A DNA stretch of 64,000 nucleotides from Hysterangium stoloniferum (lineage: Eukaryota; Basidiomycota; Agaricomycetes; Hysterangiales; Hysterangiaceae), in the NCBI GenBank assembly GCA_015178975.1, contig WHVD01000272.1, positions 1-64,000 of the forward strand, given 5' to 3'. The translations under genes and the position numbers were made by a program. The notes beneath the pieces are model-generated. The model was not told where the DNA came from. It searched no databases and saw nothing but the letters and a program-made list of their open reading frames with translations. Every line of letters starts with the position of its first letter. Within the stretch, counting starts at the first letter, position 1. Shown here piece by piece: positions 33,709-45,493 of this stretch.

Positions 33709-35914
33709 CATTACGACCAGAATTCCTGCCGGACTCCATATGTCAGACTTGTCCATGTTCGACTTCATTATGTCATGTATCAGTCACTGGAATACCTGCC
33801 GGACTCTGTCCCTGTCTATGTCCGACCTCATCCCACACATCAGTCTGTAATGTATTAACCTTATTTTAATATTATTTTCTGGAAAAAGGAGTCCAATGCT
33901 CTATCAAAGTGTGCAAATACTCAATTCACTACAAGGTAAAATAATTTAAGTATTTGATATTAATCAGTGGCAGTCTAAATAGACTTAGAACCCCTGAAGT
34001 CAAGAGTTTACTTGAATATATGCACCCTACTTCGCAAAGAAGGTTTTGAGAGCTGCTTATGTAAGCTTTGTTCTTTTTCTGTGAAAACAACCACTAAAAT
34101 ATGAATAACAATTTACTGATTCCAAAACTAGATTCAACTTCGATTCTAGCTAGTTTATATATATTTTATACTATTTATCAAACAGTAAAATATTAATAAA
34201 CAGGTCAAAAGATCAATTATAGAATAAAACAATATTTGACAATATATGCTTTATTTAAATTAATCTACTGGATCTACTGTGATACTAACTTATCAGGATC
34301 TTAATGTAGTCTTAATTATTCTGCAAGAATATTCTCAGTATTTAACTATAAGCCAAACCAGGAGAAATTAGAATTATATTCTAATTTCAAACAATCAAAC
34401 AAACAATTTATTTATTACTTGGTTGATAGCCAACAACTCTAACCGAGGTGGCAACAATTCCAACAACTTGAATAGAAGTCAGAAAAAGTAATAAAGCCAG
34501 CTACTCAATTAAGAGGTGGCAAGGGGGAACAAATAAGTCAACAACTCAGATTGAGGTGACAGGGGGAACAACAGATCAGTCAACAACTCAGATTGAGGTG
34601 ACAAGGGATCTGATTGGGCCAACAACTCTGATAGAGGTGGCAAGGGTTTCCAACAGCTCTGATAGAGGTGGAATTAGATGTCCAACTGCCCAGATTGGGG
34701 TGGAGTAGCCTGCTTGCTGCAGTGACACACAGATGTGGTGTAAATGGGTTGATAAAAGTGGTTATATTTCATGGCTGGAGCAGAGCTCCTTATATACACT
34801 GAGATCTGAGACATTTAGAGACATATTGAACTTTATTTCTATCCTATTTTAGCTATTTTACTTGGAATGTTTTAGACATTTCTGCCATTCTCTATTGTAG
34901 CATATATGATGACATAATATATGACATAATATTCCCGTGCTAGTGCGCGTGTGACACATCGCGCCTTGTGACTGTCGCGCGCCCTTGTGATGGTCACTTG
35001 TTGTGACAACGGTCACTTGTTGTGACGAATATTCCCGCGCATTGTGTAATAAGCGCCAGTGGCTGGTTTTGAAGATATATAGTTAAAAAAGAATAAAAGT
35101 AGAAATTTCGTATCTCCCTCAATTTATAAGATAAAAATACAAATTAAATTGCATAAATTCAATATAAATCGAGAGAATCCTGTACAATTTTATAATCGCG
35201 ATATAAGTACATTTAAAGCCCTTGTTAAGAATTTCATTTTGGGGAAATTGCGAAAAATAGAAAAATCTTTAAAATACATAACACAGTCACTGGAGCCCAC
35301 TTGGAAAACCCATCATCCCTCTAACTGAGCCCCATTCCCGTTTTAGTCAAATGACCTGTCACAATTCGGACTCCACTTTCATTCCATTTCCCATTATGGT
35401 TTATGGTTTGTCATGATTCAGACTCCACTCCATTCCATCCCATTCCTAACACGAAATTTGGTGTTTACTTATCCCATTTTATGTTTTGCTAGTTTCATTT
35501 CATCATTACTGGATTTGGTATGTTATTCATTCCACAGTCTATATAGTCTGGCAGATATTGTACATACAATCCAGTCAGAAAATCAGCTTAGATTCTCCCA
35601 GTAATCTAGTACATTTTCCACTCTAAACTCCTCTCTGAATTACACCACTCTCACTGGTCGGAGCCCACAGGCTCCAACACATTCATCTCTTAACCTCCGA
35701 CTTATTTATCTCGACTCCCCGACCTCTCGACCCATGACCTCTGACCTATGACCCCTCGACCCATGAACTCGACCCGGACTCCCCATGTTTCCCATCTGCC
35801 TGTTTGAAATTGGACAACACAATCTTGTGAGGGTGCAGCTAATAAGCTGAAGCCAAGTCCTACTGGATTTCCCACAGGTTTCTCCAGAAAGCCTCCGTGT
35901 ACACACCCTTAACA
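33709..35914 (+). mobile_element. LTR D (old member of the LTR A family), split by X2
   Basis: 33709-33840 matches the first 170 bp of LTR A with gaps, and 35289-35914 matches the rest, ending CCCTTAACA. Almost all CpG sites of LTR A are TG or CA here. No target duplication is visible, and the first base pair of the LTR is altered. It is the oldest of the four by decay. Confidence 0.85.
33846..35283 (+). mobile_element. Solo LTR X2, 1438 bp
   Basis: It runs TGTAATGTATTAACC to ACATAACA and is flanked by exact CAGTC (33841-33845 and 35284-35288). Removing it restores the LTR D reading CATCAGTCACTGG. It matches X1 over its length but lacks the minisatellite expansion. Repeats with a CTCAGATTGAGGTGAC core occupy 34430-34710. 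Confidence 0.93.
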
Positions 35915-36119
35915 CAAATGAAGAAACTAATGAAGACAGTCCAGATGATTGAGTGATCTTCTCTGTGATAAATGACAATTTAACTATTAAAGAGGCGTTG
36001 AAAATGCCTGGTGGGGAGGGAAGAGCATGGGAGGAAGCAAGACAAGTGGAGTGGAGAAATATGATAGAACTCCAGGTATTTATGAACCTGAAGAGCCACC
36101 ACCTGGTATACATACAGTA

Positions 36120-36607
36120 GGAGGATAGTCACACTTCATTGAATATACAAAAATTTATGGAAAAGTCCTCATATTTTTAAGTGAGACTATTTCCTTTGGC
36201 TATGACTCCATGTTTTAGGAGTTTATATTTCATTACCCCAAAATTTGATCTTTAAAACTTGTCTACTCTTTTAAAATATGCACAAATCTTTGGGATGAGA
36301 TGCATTCTCTTGTATAGTATGCAAACTTTCAAATATAGTTCATATAATTTAAATTCATTTGGTTTAGAAAGTTAACCAGAACTATCTGGCCAACCAATCC
36401 ATGTTGTGGAATTTATCCCCAAAAGGATAATCTATATATATTTGTTTGACTAACTTTTTTCAGATACAAGATAAATATTAGTATTTCCTTATTCTCCAGA
36501 ATGTCATCTGATAGACTGAATTTGATTAAATATTAATTTTACAACAAACAATATAAATATATATACTTTAGTGGATAAATAACTTTGAAAGTTTTGGGTT
36601 ATCCTCC
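36120..36607. mobile_element. 488-bp MITE-like insertion in copia-3
   Basis: It starts GGAGGATAGTC and ends GGTTATCCTCC, giving an 8-bp inverted terminus (GGAGGATA). Flanks share ATACA (36112-36116 and 36608-36612), so an 8-bp duplication with mismatches is possible. It is AT-rich and non-coding. Confidence 0.55.
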
Positions 36608-36760
36608 ATACATATATTAAAGACTAGCACCATTTGTTAAGGATCCTACAAAAATGGCCAATTAGTCAAAAGAAAAGTGTGTATTGTCATGAAGGGATTC
36701 AGTCAAATCCCATGACTATATTTCAATGAAACATACACATCTGTTTTGAACTGGGAGTCC

Positions 36761-36990
36761 TGTAAGGGAGTGAGACTCCCTACACTGTGATTTGGTAATA
36801 ATTAGTTCTATTGTTATCCACATCCTATTGTAGTCCATATCCGATTGTTGCTCACATCCCATTGTTGCTCACATCCCATTGTTCTCCACTAGTATATATT
36901 ATGTACATGTGGATTTCAATACAGTAGTGGTTTATTCCCCATCACTCATTCTAGTGTCTGTCTGCACCTGCAGCAGATACTAGTCTTACA
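36761..36990 (+). mobile_element. 230-bp solo LTR in copia-3
   Basis: It runs TGTAAGGGAG to AGTCTTACA with GTCC duplicated at both sides. Excision restores the copia RT codons for NWESFKF. Inside, a 17-bp unit like CTCACATCCCATTGTTG is repeated about four times at 36815-36887. Confidence 0.82.
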
Positions 36991-37470
36991 GTCCTTTCAA
37001 ATTTGATTAGCTCTAGGCAGATCTACAGATTCAACCATTTGCCACTTTGATCTATATCAGCATACTTACATGGAAGGATGGAAGAAAGAGTGTGGGTGCA
37101 GCAACCAAAAGGGTTTGAAGAACCAGGAAAAGATCATCTTGCATTGCCCATTATTGCCAATGTTATATGGAAACAGACAAGGGGGAAATGAATGGCAAAA
37201 AACCCTACATGATTTTATAGTCAGGGAACTCAATTGGACTTGTTTGTATTATGACAGCACAGTATTTTCCAAGATGTGGGCAGTCAGAATTTGGGCTGTA
37301 GTGGGTAGTGGATTTCTGGGTTGATGATGCCACATTAGTGGGAGATGAAGATCAACTTCTACTTGAACTAGAAAAGGCCATTTAATGATCAATTTGGAAT
37401 TTTGAACAAAAGTGAAGCTCGTTAGGTTTTGGGAATGAGTATGTGGTATGATATGAAATATATCAATTTA

Positions 37471-37814
37471 TATCTCCCTATGTCAAAAATATTGTAAGAA
37501 AATTCAACATGGTTAACCTTCTAGCATTCCATTCCATCTCCATCACATTTTGCTCTCCTGTCACCGTCACCCTCTGACATGTCTCACTTGCCACCTCAGA
37601 CCCCTTTTTAATAATGTTTAGTATACTCCATTTAGTTTCCCTGCCTTGTCATCAACTTCTCGTGATCCATTTCACCCTTCACTTCCTTGATTGGCCTTCC
37701 AGTCATCCATCTCATTGTAGTATAAATCCTCTTCGTGTATACTACAGTTCTTCAGTTCAAAAATCGACTTAGATACCCTCTATTAGTTCCAAGTCCCTTT
37801 CCTCCTTTCTCAAT
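37471..37814. other. No gene seen; possible copia-3 3' region
   Basis: About 340 bp with a TATAAAT at 37721 but no recognised LTR ends. It leads into R2-e. Confidence 0.4.
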
Positions 37815-38868
37815 ACCCTATGGGGGACCCAGGCATCAGGCTGACGGCCCTCACACTGCCCACAAGGGTTACCCTGCCTGCCGAAGGTCACACTGCCGCC
37901 AAGGGTCACACTGCCTTCACCGCGCAACATGATCAAGTTTGTGCAAATGGGTGTCCGCTAAGATCTGCGCAGACGCTGGCAGCCTACAGTTCCCTGCCGA
38001 CAGAGCCACCGACATATAGGATTTGGGTTTTGGTTGACGTGTTTAATTCATGCTATTGAAACTGACTAACATTTTTTCTTTATTTCTGTACTTGGGCAAG
38101 TCTTATCGCACATTGCCTTCGATAACGAGTTGAGGCTATGCCCAAATCCTAAGCCTTCCCAAACACTGCACCATGACGGCCGAGCAAGTCAATATCTCAA
38201 AGTCCCGTCGCAGTCACAGCACCCGCTCATAGTGGACAGCCAGATGCTCTTTCGTTCAACCAGCGTGTCTCGTGGAAGCCCGCGTAAAGTCCAGAGACGG
38301 AGAATAAGAGAGAGATGGAACGGATGCAACAAGACAAGAGGGTACCGGCATGCCATTTACCTTTAACATCTAGAGGAAGCACCACAGTTACCACAACCGC
38401 CCACGGCTGTTGACAACCAGAAGCCCTTCCAGTGAACGGGATCGTAAGCCTCCGCAACAGGATCAGTCCCATCGACATTCGGGGGAAGGCAGCGGCGAGG
38501 CTGCGAATGAGACGGTGCATGCGGAAGGGAATGCTAAACAGTGCGAGGAGGAAGATCATGAGCAGCCTTTTGGAGGGGGGCTGCCTGGCGGACAGGTGAG
38601 GTACTAACTCAATTCATCGGATATTCCGCCGTCATTCACTTGCCGGCCCGTAATGAGCCCACGCAACCACCGGATCATCTCAAACAGCCCCAAATGCTAC
38701 CCAGTGCATTCCGCAGCTGGCATGCTGCTCTGCCACAGCAACCATAGCGAAGAACGACGAGTGTATAGCCATATACATGCTTTCGAGCATCTGGGAAAAG
38801 CATCAGAACGTCTGCACTATGCTCGTAATGAGCGCGAATGTGTGTCGTTAATTCGAACTGATGTGTGA
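37815..38868 (+). pseudogene. R2-e: orphan family 2, short form with extended 3' part
   Basis: Starts in the R2 block (CCCAGGCATCAGGCTGACGG), then the GGATTTGGGTTTTGGTTGACG stretch, then an ATG-like start near 38173. The body carries RHAIYL in one frame and ANETVHAEGNAKQCEEED near 38500. It ends near LIRTDV at 38868. At least three frame changes occur compared with R2-h. After the CATCGACATTC strip (38487) it differs from R2-f. Confidence 0.65.
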
Positions 38869-39291
38869 GGTAGGGTTATTAGGATTGAAGGGTGGCTGCA
38901 TCCACTCGACGTACCTGCTTGTAGACCCCAAATCAAGCTCGGCGTCTTCTACTTCATTTTCTTCCCATCCACAGCCATTACCATCTATGGGCCTTCCCTT
39001 TCTTCTCAACGCTCTTCGTACAACCACCATCCACGGTATTAGTTGCGCTTTTCACATCCATCGCATTATTGATAGGCTCCGTATCGGATGACGTCGTCCT
39101 ACTCTCCCGCTCTCCCAATCTCTCCAAACCCAAACTTGTCCGTTCAAAGTCCGCAACGATGTCTATTTCCACGAACGTCGTCGAGAAATTGTTGATCCAG
39201 TGTTGCTTGCGAGCTAACTGATCGAGCTTGTACGTCGAGGCATTACAACAGGCTGGATCGATTGTAACGATGTATGTGGTGGCGGCATGAA
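38869..39291 (-). pseudogene. R3-b: R3 fragment, inverted relative to R2-e
   Basis: On the minus strand it reads an HAATTY-like start, then VEIDIVADFERTSLGLERLG and EPINNAMDV, then KKGKAHRW and GNGCGWEENEVEDAE. The plus-strand R3-c gives DIEIVADFERTSVGLARL at 42309 onward, so the families agree. The frame is open for 60-odd codons at a time. R2-e and R3-b converge at 38868. Confidence 0.65.
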
Positions 39292-39535
39292 CAACGCCTC
39301 ACCCAATCAACTTCCGAATGAACAAGTCATTGACCTTTTAGTAAGCTTGTGTTTGCAAGGACTGGGTTTTCATTCAATACGAAAGACCACATGGAGTTGG
39401 GCGTTGCGTGACGGAGAGATTATTGCTATTTTGGGGACTGACGATCCTGTTCTGGCGTTGAGGGTGCGTGGTGGAGAGGGAGAACAACGGATGGGAGGGA
39501 GGGTTCGTTCCCGAGAGATTGTGTACAAGTGTTGA
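39287..39535 (+). CDS. Hypothetical 82-residue ORF
   Basis: The ORF reads NQLPNEQVIDLLVSLCLQGL and AILGTDDPVLALRVRG. It starts inside the R3-b border. I see no homologue in the window and no recognisable domain. It could be an exon or chance. No intron signal decides it. Confidence 0.25.
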   Translation: MNNASPNQLPNEQVIDLLVSLCLQGLGFHSIRKTTWSWALRDGEIIAILGTDDPVLALRVRGGEGEQRMGGRVRSREIVYKC

Positions 39536-40074
39536 CTGCGGAGGAGGCTGAGAGGAAAAAAAGGTTGACTGAAATAGCAATAGACTGTGTGCCATATATT
39601 ATATCCTTCTGTCATACGTCACTTTTGTGGCTTATATCTCTCCCGAATTCCATTATATTAGCATGATCCTGTAAGCTTGTTCATCACTTTCAAGCATTGG
39701 GATCGACTGAAAATTGTACCACTCAGAGGAGTGATGTTGTTAAAGTTGCACACATTGGGTGCTTTCCCTCAATTTCCGCTTTCAGGCTGCTCAAAAATGG
39801 ATCACGCCCCACTTAGATCATACAAGCCATGATAATTTGAGTTTTTGGCTCATGTACATTGTACCTGAGTGGAATGAATGGACTCTTCCCTACAATAGAT
39901 TTTTCCTGGAGATGTAATTATCATCTCTCAGTAGTACTGAGTTGTTTCTTCGCTCATTTCCAATGTTACGCATAACGTGAATAATAAGAATCCCACAGTA
40001 CTTGCACGAATGATGAAAGATATTCCAGGGAATAATCTGTCGTTAGACTACTAGACAGAACGGGGCGGTTGCAG
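39536..40074. other. No gene seen
   Basis: Unassigned sequence between the hypothetical ORF and the R1-D upstream block. No repeat partner in the window was found. Confidence 0.5.
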
Positions 40075-40881
40075 ATTGTGACAGGGGATAGGAATAGCGA
40101 CAGCGTGAGAGATATGGGTAGTGATAATGTGAGTAATATGGGGTCGTGAGAATATGGAAAATATGGATAGTCATAAATATGGAGGAAAAGGGGTACAAGG
40201 ATTTTCCCGAAAATATGACATAATTGAAGTCGCTCAGATTATGATGTCCGTGTAAATGAAATAGGGGGAACAAAACAACGTCAACTTAATAAACAACAGA
40301 GGGTGGGCTTCCAGGCAAGAGCCTGGCGTAATTACCTTTCATGTGGGTCCATCATACGCGTTCTTGCTCCTCCTTTTCTGTCATGACTTTTAATTGAAGT
40401 ATAGCCATTCTATTTATTTTTACATGAAAGGAATGAAAAGTGAAAGAGCCGGAGCCCAACTCGGCTGGACGACTCGCGACGTCGGCAGAAGGATGGAAAG
40501 AAAAGGTTCTCTAACGGATGTTTGCATGAACCCGGAGTTCAAAGTCCCTTTTCGATATGCACGGAAAGCTTCAGATGAAGAAAACAGAGCCGTGTTGCAC
40601 ATAGTTCACAGGCTTTTTCTTTTCATTTTATGTATTATAATTAATGTATTATTTTCTGCATTTACAGTTGTCAAAACGCTATGTTTTGACTCTCTGCGTT
40701 TAACGCTCATCTCGACTAACAATATCTTTGGATGCGGGCCTTTTCCTGTGACTTAGTAGAGCAGTGTTAATTGGCAATTTGAAAGCGGTGTCTCACAAAA
40801 ATAGAAGAAGCCTGATGAACCTTCTCAACGGCTGTCTTTCCATTCATGTGATACGCCTCTTGCCTATATCTCACGTTTTCC
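40075..40881 (+). promoter_or_regulatory. R1-D upstream region with conserved small ORF
   Basis: 40075-40300 matches the strip after copia-4 (GGGGATAGGAATAG, GAAGTCGCTCAGAT). A small ORF at about 40424-40610 (MKGMKSERAGAQLG, RRMERKGSLTDVCMN, RYARKASDE) is conserved in copies E, F and H. It is followed by a TATTTACAG acceptor-like strip near 40663 and the AATTGGCAATTTGA block. It may be an upstream gene or a 5' exon of R1. Confidence 0.6.
40424..40618 (+). CDS. Conserved small ORF upstream of R1-D
   Basis: About 60 basic residues. The equivalent at 45079-45210 reads RRIERQGSLTGVCMN and at 60922-61095 RRIERKRSVTDVCMN; at 50490 only YFTDVCMN and beyond remain. Agreement of frame in several copies suggests past coding function. 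No known motif is seen; a Cys and many Arg/Lys residues stand out. Confidence 0.45.
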
Positions 40882-41463
40882 ATGTCAGAGCATGAGGTAG
40901 TACCTAGTGACCCTGACCACGTCCAAGAGCTACCCCACTTGAGCTCACCTACTCTCTTGGAATCTCAAAGGACCGAAGTCCTCGAAAGTCATTTTCAGGA
41001 TATACTCCAGAGACTATGGGCGTGTAATGGAAAGGGTCACGGCCTCTGTTACCACAGACCAGGCCGTGACGAGCATGTACCGATCAACAAGGACGCGCTT
41101 GATTCATGGGTTCAGCAAATTGTATGTTAATCTTTTGTTTCGAGGATCGACTGCAATGTGTCAAACTTTTTTTTTTTTCGTTTAGTGCCGTGGTTTTGCA
41201 GCTTGCATAGAACCGCCGCAAGGCTTACTAAGTTCGTCATGGATTGAGGAAGGCATGTCCGACTTTGAAAGAGATGCCATAACTATGTGGTTCTCACCCT
41301 TTATTCGTAATACAACCGAAGTCGAAGTCGGCCCCGGTTACCTTTGTGGTCTGGCATTAGAGCGGATCGGGACGAAGCTACACCAAGATATCCATTTTGG
41401 TTGGGAAGTGCTTGCTATACACGCGACGTGTGGAGGAGTACCGAAGAGTTGTCTACAGGTCCG
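40882..41463 (+). pseudogene. R1-D: 5' half of R1, truncated
   Basis: Exon 1 (MSEHEVVPSDPDHVQELPHL) is open to the GTATGT donor near 41125. The intron ends with a long T tract and TTTAG at about 41187. Exon 2 begins CRGFAACIEPPQGLL and shifts frame after GLALERIGTKL near 41380. At about 41464 the sequence leaves R1 and enters R2-f, so exons 3-5 are deleted. Confidence 0.82.
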
Positions 41464-42290
41464 ATCCCCGCTTCTCAAGTCCTCAGCCAGCAAACCGATC
41501 GTGTCTGGGGCATCCAGGAATCAGGCTGAAGGCTCTGCATAGAATCCCACAGCAAGGGTCACACAGGCTGGCACCAGGGTCACGCTGCATGATCAAGCCT
41601 GCGCAGATGACTGAAGCGGGAAGCCTACAGTTCCCTGCCGACAGGGAAGTCACCGACCCATAGGATTTGTGTTTTGGTTGACGCGTTGAATTCATGCTAT
41701 TGAAATTGACTAACATTTTTCTTGATTTCTGTAGTTCGGCAAGTCTTATCGCGCGTCCCCTTCGATAAGGCATGTTGAAGAGTCGAGGCCATGTCCAAAT
41801 TCTAAGCCTTGCCAAACACTGCACCATGATGGCCGAACAGGAGAATAACCAAAACTCCCGTCTCAGTCATGGCACCTGCTCATAGTTGACAATGTACCAG
41901 ACGCTCTTTCTTTTAACCAGCGTACCTCGTCGAAAACCGCGTAAAGGCCAGGGAAGGAGAATTAGAATGAGATGCAAGCGATGCAACAAGACAAGGGGTA
42001 CAGGCATTCCATTTACCTTGAATATCCAGAGGAAGCATCACAGATGCCACAATCGCCCATCGGTGATGACAACCGGGGGCTCTCTCCCTCCCCACTTCCA
42101 CTGAATGGGATCATAAGCATCCACAACAGGATCCTGTACCCTGCCCTCAAACCCCAACGCAATAAGTCTCATCGACATTCCAGGCGTTGTTCACGCCGCC
42201 ACCACGTACCCCGTTACAACCGATCCACCCTGTTGTATTGCCTCGATGTACATGCTCGATCAGTTAGCTCGCAAAAAATAATGGGTCTGC
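41464..42290 (+). pseudogene. R2-f: orphan family 2, short form, continuous with R3-c
   Basis: The R2 block starts GGGGCATCCAGGAATCAGG. A start-like MMAEQENNQNSR lies near 41827. The body reads MQQDKGYRHSIYLEYPEEAS at 41981-42040, then PALKPQRNKSHRHS. From there the frame runs on into R3 (VVHAATTYPVTTD in a neighbouring frame). This layout suggests R2 and R3 may be one spliced gene in this form. Confidence 0.65.
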
Positions 42291-43480
42291 GATTTCTCGA
42301 CGAGGTTCGTGGACATAGAAATCGTCGCGGACTTTGAACGGACAAGTGTGGGTTTGGCGAGATTAAGCGAGTGGGAGAGTGGGACGGCGTCGTCGTCCAT
42401 AGAGCCTATCAACAATGCGACCAGCGTGAGAAGAGAAAGGACATTGAATATGGATTGGAAGGAAATGAAGTTCAAGTGGAAGACGCCAAGTTTGATTTCC
42501 GAGCTTACAAGTAGGTGCGTCAAGTCGATAGATGTTTTCTCCACCGTTTGGCATTAATTGGGTGGACTGATGCTTATCTTCTTCTCTTCGTTTTATTTAC
42601 AGGAAAATTGCAGACGACACAACAATCTCGTGTCGCTACTACCAGGGCTGCCAAAAAAAGATAAAGCCAAAACCAAAGCGCAAAAGGTACCCGTTCAAGA
42701 ACTGGAAATCAACCCATTGTCTCTTTCTGCACCGCTGCACTACCTACTTTACCTTGGTGCTATTTTGAATCTATTTCTACACCTTTTCCTTTCGTCTCCC
42801 ATCAGACTCAGGATTTGTACCTTGTCGACCAAGACCCTCATGAGCTGGTTTTGACTGCGCATAGAAAGCGGGACCCAGACTCTGTTTTCATTCCAGTAGC
42901 GAACACCCCCTGCAGCCCACAACGACAGTCCGGTGCGGACCAATCAATGGTTCGATGAGTCGAAAGAGGGCGTCTGTTACCATAGAAAATCGTGATGAGA
43001 AGGCTGTAGAGATGATGGATTCTACCGGAAAGACGTTGAGCTTGATGGCTGTGCCGATAAGCAGGTGCGTAAAATCGATTGATGCTTTTTTTGGGATCCT
43101 TGGCTTTAATTGGGTAGACTAACACATCGCCTCGCTTTGTCCTCTTTACAGGGCAACCAAAGAGCACATGTATAGTATTTTGGTTAGAGTTGAGGTCAAG
43201 AATACAGAAAAAGGACGGAGAACATGAAAGGTTTTTACAAGAACGTAAATTCAACCCGTTATCCCCATCTCCAATTCCCGCTGTACTGACCACTGTACCT
43301 TTTTGGCGGTCTAATTCCACCTCTAGGCCATTTCTCTCCGTCCTGTCCTCCCTCCTGGGAACCGAACAAATGCACGACATATCCTAATATGTCGGCACGT
43401 AGTGGGGTGGGAACGTGTATGGTTGGACACTAAGGGCAACGACAGCCTTACCTCTGAGACCCCTAAAAGCAACCAACACC
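42291..43480 (+). pseudogene. R3-c: best plus-strand copy of family 3
   Basis: MDIEIVADFERTSVGLARLS opens at 42309 and continues to KEMKFKWKTPSL. A GGTGCGTCAAG donor near 42515 and a TTTATTTACAG acceptor near 42600 bound an intron of about 85 nt. Then come Lys-rich AKTKAQKVPVQEL and, in another frame, QDLYLVDQDPHELVLTAHRK near 42813. A second GTGCGTAA donor (43064) and CTTTACAG acceptor (43151) bound another intron. The last exon contains SRIQKKDGEHERFLQERKFN. No known domain. Confidence 0.65.
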
Positions 43481-45060
43481 AAAAGCGATTTATGATGACT
43501 GCAGTGTTGACAAATGTGATTAAGTACGCTTCTTGGGTTGAGTTAGCACATCAATCGTTTCGCTGGAGGATGCCCTTAGCTTGACGTCCGGATGTGAACA
43601 GAAATTATTGGTTCTTCTACGATCCATTTAAGGAATGAGTTATTCTTGTGTCTGTCGACTTAGGCTTTGATATTCATTTGCATTTCTTTCATTAAAAGCA
43701 AGTGCTGTGAATTGAAGGGGTAGATCAGTCCCCACATTGCCTCTTGATCTTTTGGTTCCTTCTACTCATCGGGCACCCATAATGTTTTCTCGAACAGGTC
43801 ATTTCCCTACCCTTCACTTTACATTAGTTATGTTCACCTAAGGATATCTGAGACCGTGCTACTATTTACCTACTCCAACACTCATACTTGTGGTCAAATA
43901 TGGTTTTCCTCGTCACACTCTGTCGTGGCACCAAAGTGTTTATCCCTCGCTGACTGAAGAAGCGGTGGTCGCTGAAAGTGGGCAAGGGATAAAACAGAAA
44001 CCTAAGCCGAGGCCTAGGGCCGTCGGATTGACTGGGGAGATGCAGGCAAGGAACTGATGGCGTCGTGACAGTCTTACCTCAACGTCAATGAATTGGTGAC
44101 AGTATGATATTATTAATGGATAGAATTCAGCTCGTAAAATAACGGATCCTTCTTTTATCTAACAACTTACCAATAAATACTGCTTTAAATAGTGATGATA
44201 GGACCAAGCGGCGGGTGATTGTCAATAATCTATTCGTTATTATTACACCATGGTTGTTGATGGTCATGTTAGCTAGATGAAGGATGTATTGATGTAGGTC
44301 TTGTAATTGTAATAGCACCTGCTTGTGAGTGTTTTGTCCCACTAAGCTTTGTTAGTGGCGCTTTCAATTCCCGTGTTCAAGAAATATTGTACTCACATAT
44401 TCCGTTTGGGTCCCTAAATCAGATGTATAATAACTGATCAACGAGCGGGAGGGTCGAAACCACCAACTTTTTGGACACCTGGCGTCGCCGGTCCAACCCT
44501 AGGGTCGCGGAATGCCAGTTGAGCATTAGTCAACAGATGGCTCCCTCGCCAGGCCTTGCTCTAAACTTTCGACCAAATCAGACTTGATCAAGTGTTCTGT
44601 CAACGTCTCATCGGCGTGTTCACGCCTAATTAACGTTTTCGCATTGTTCCGACACAGAAAGAGAAGCTGGCGTAATCACTTTTTGTCATCTGGCTCATCA
44701 TAAGCCACCGGGCTCCAATTTCGTGCCGTCAACGTTCAAAAATTGGTCACTACAAGAGCGCCAGAGAGAACGGCCGAGTTTCAGGTGTGTCTAACATGCG
44801 CGGTTCTCACGACAACGTTTATGCGTTCCCCATGATAAATACTTGCGCATCTTCGACTCGGCTGATAGGCCATAGGATTGGTCATTTTTTCCTTGTCAAT
44901 AGGAATTCGTCCGAAACAAGTTCAAGTCGGCCCAGGGTACTCTTGTAGTCTCGCATTAGACCGGATCGAGACGAGGGTACTGTATGACACTTAAGATGTC
45001 AATTTTGTTGGAAAGGGCCATACAGATATAGAAGGGGACTCCGGACAGTGCACAGCTCGT
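43481..45060 (+). other. Non-coding block of the R cassette, plus-strand copy
   Basis: Matches the reverse complement of 21274-22259 and, further on, patches of 20300-20640. No conserved frame. Its preservation in both orientation copies shows it belongs to the duplicated unit. Confidence 0.7.
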
Positions 45061-45493
45061 CCGCGCCATTCGGAAAATTTGCGTTACGTCGATAGAAGGA
45101 TAGAAAGACAAGGTTCTCTCACTGGTGTTTGCATGAACACCAAGGATTGTTTCAAAGTACGCACGAAAATCTTCAGATCAGAGGACAGACCAGCTATTTA
45201 CATACTTCACAGCTTTTTTATTTTGCGGTTCATTTATTATAATGAATGGATTATTTTCTGTATTTACAGTCTATCATATAACATTGATGACTGTCGGCAT
45301 TTAAAGCTCATCTCGGCTAACATTACCTTTGGACGCCGGGCCTTTTCCAGTGACTTGGTTGACCAGTGTCAATTGGCAATTTGAACTACATTCAAATCGG
45401 TGTCTCACAAAATAGAAGAAGCCAGATGAACCTTGTCAACGGTTCTCTTTCCATTCTTGGGACACGTCTCTGCTCTATATCTCGCGTTCCCCC
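45061..45493 (+). promoter_or_regulatory. R1-E upstream region with small ORF
   Basis: The small ORF reads RRIERQGSLTGVCMN at about 45091. TGTATTTACAG lies near 45260. The GTCAATTGGCAATTTGAACTACATTC strip (45367-45392) and CTCGCGTTCCCCC precede the R1-E ATG. Confidence 0.65.

Larger units (their letters stand above)
35915..37470 (+). mobile_element. copia-3: reverse transcriptase fragment with two insertions
   Basis: 35980-36110 reads EALKMPGGEGRAWEEARQ, the start of copia RT. 36640-36760 reads KGFSQIP and YTSVLNWES. 37060-37160 reads VWVQQPKGFEEPGKD in one frame. 37185-37320 reads NEWQKTLHDFIVRELNW and IWAVVG; the catalytic VDDA box follows at about 37320 in a shifted frame (DDATLVGDEDQLL). 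Element ends are not seen. It is broken by a MITE-like insertion and a 230-bp solo LTR. Confidence 0.85.

Noticed and set aside
33709..35914. LTR D as the 5' LTR of gypsy-2
   Set aside because: LTR D's TATA orientation is plus while the adjoining gag reads minus, and no primer site lies between them.
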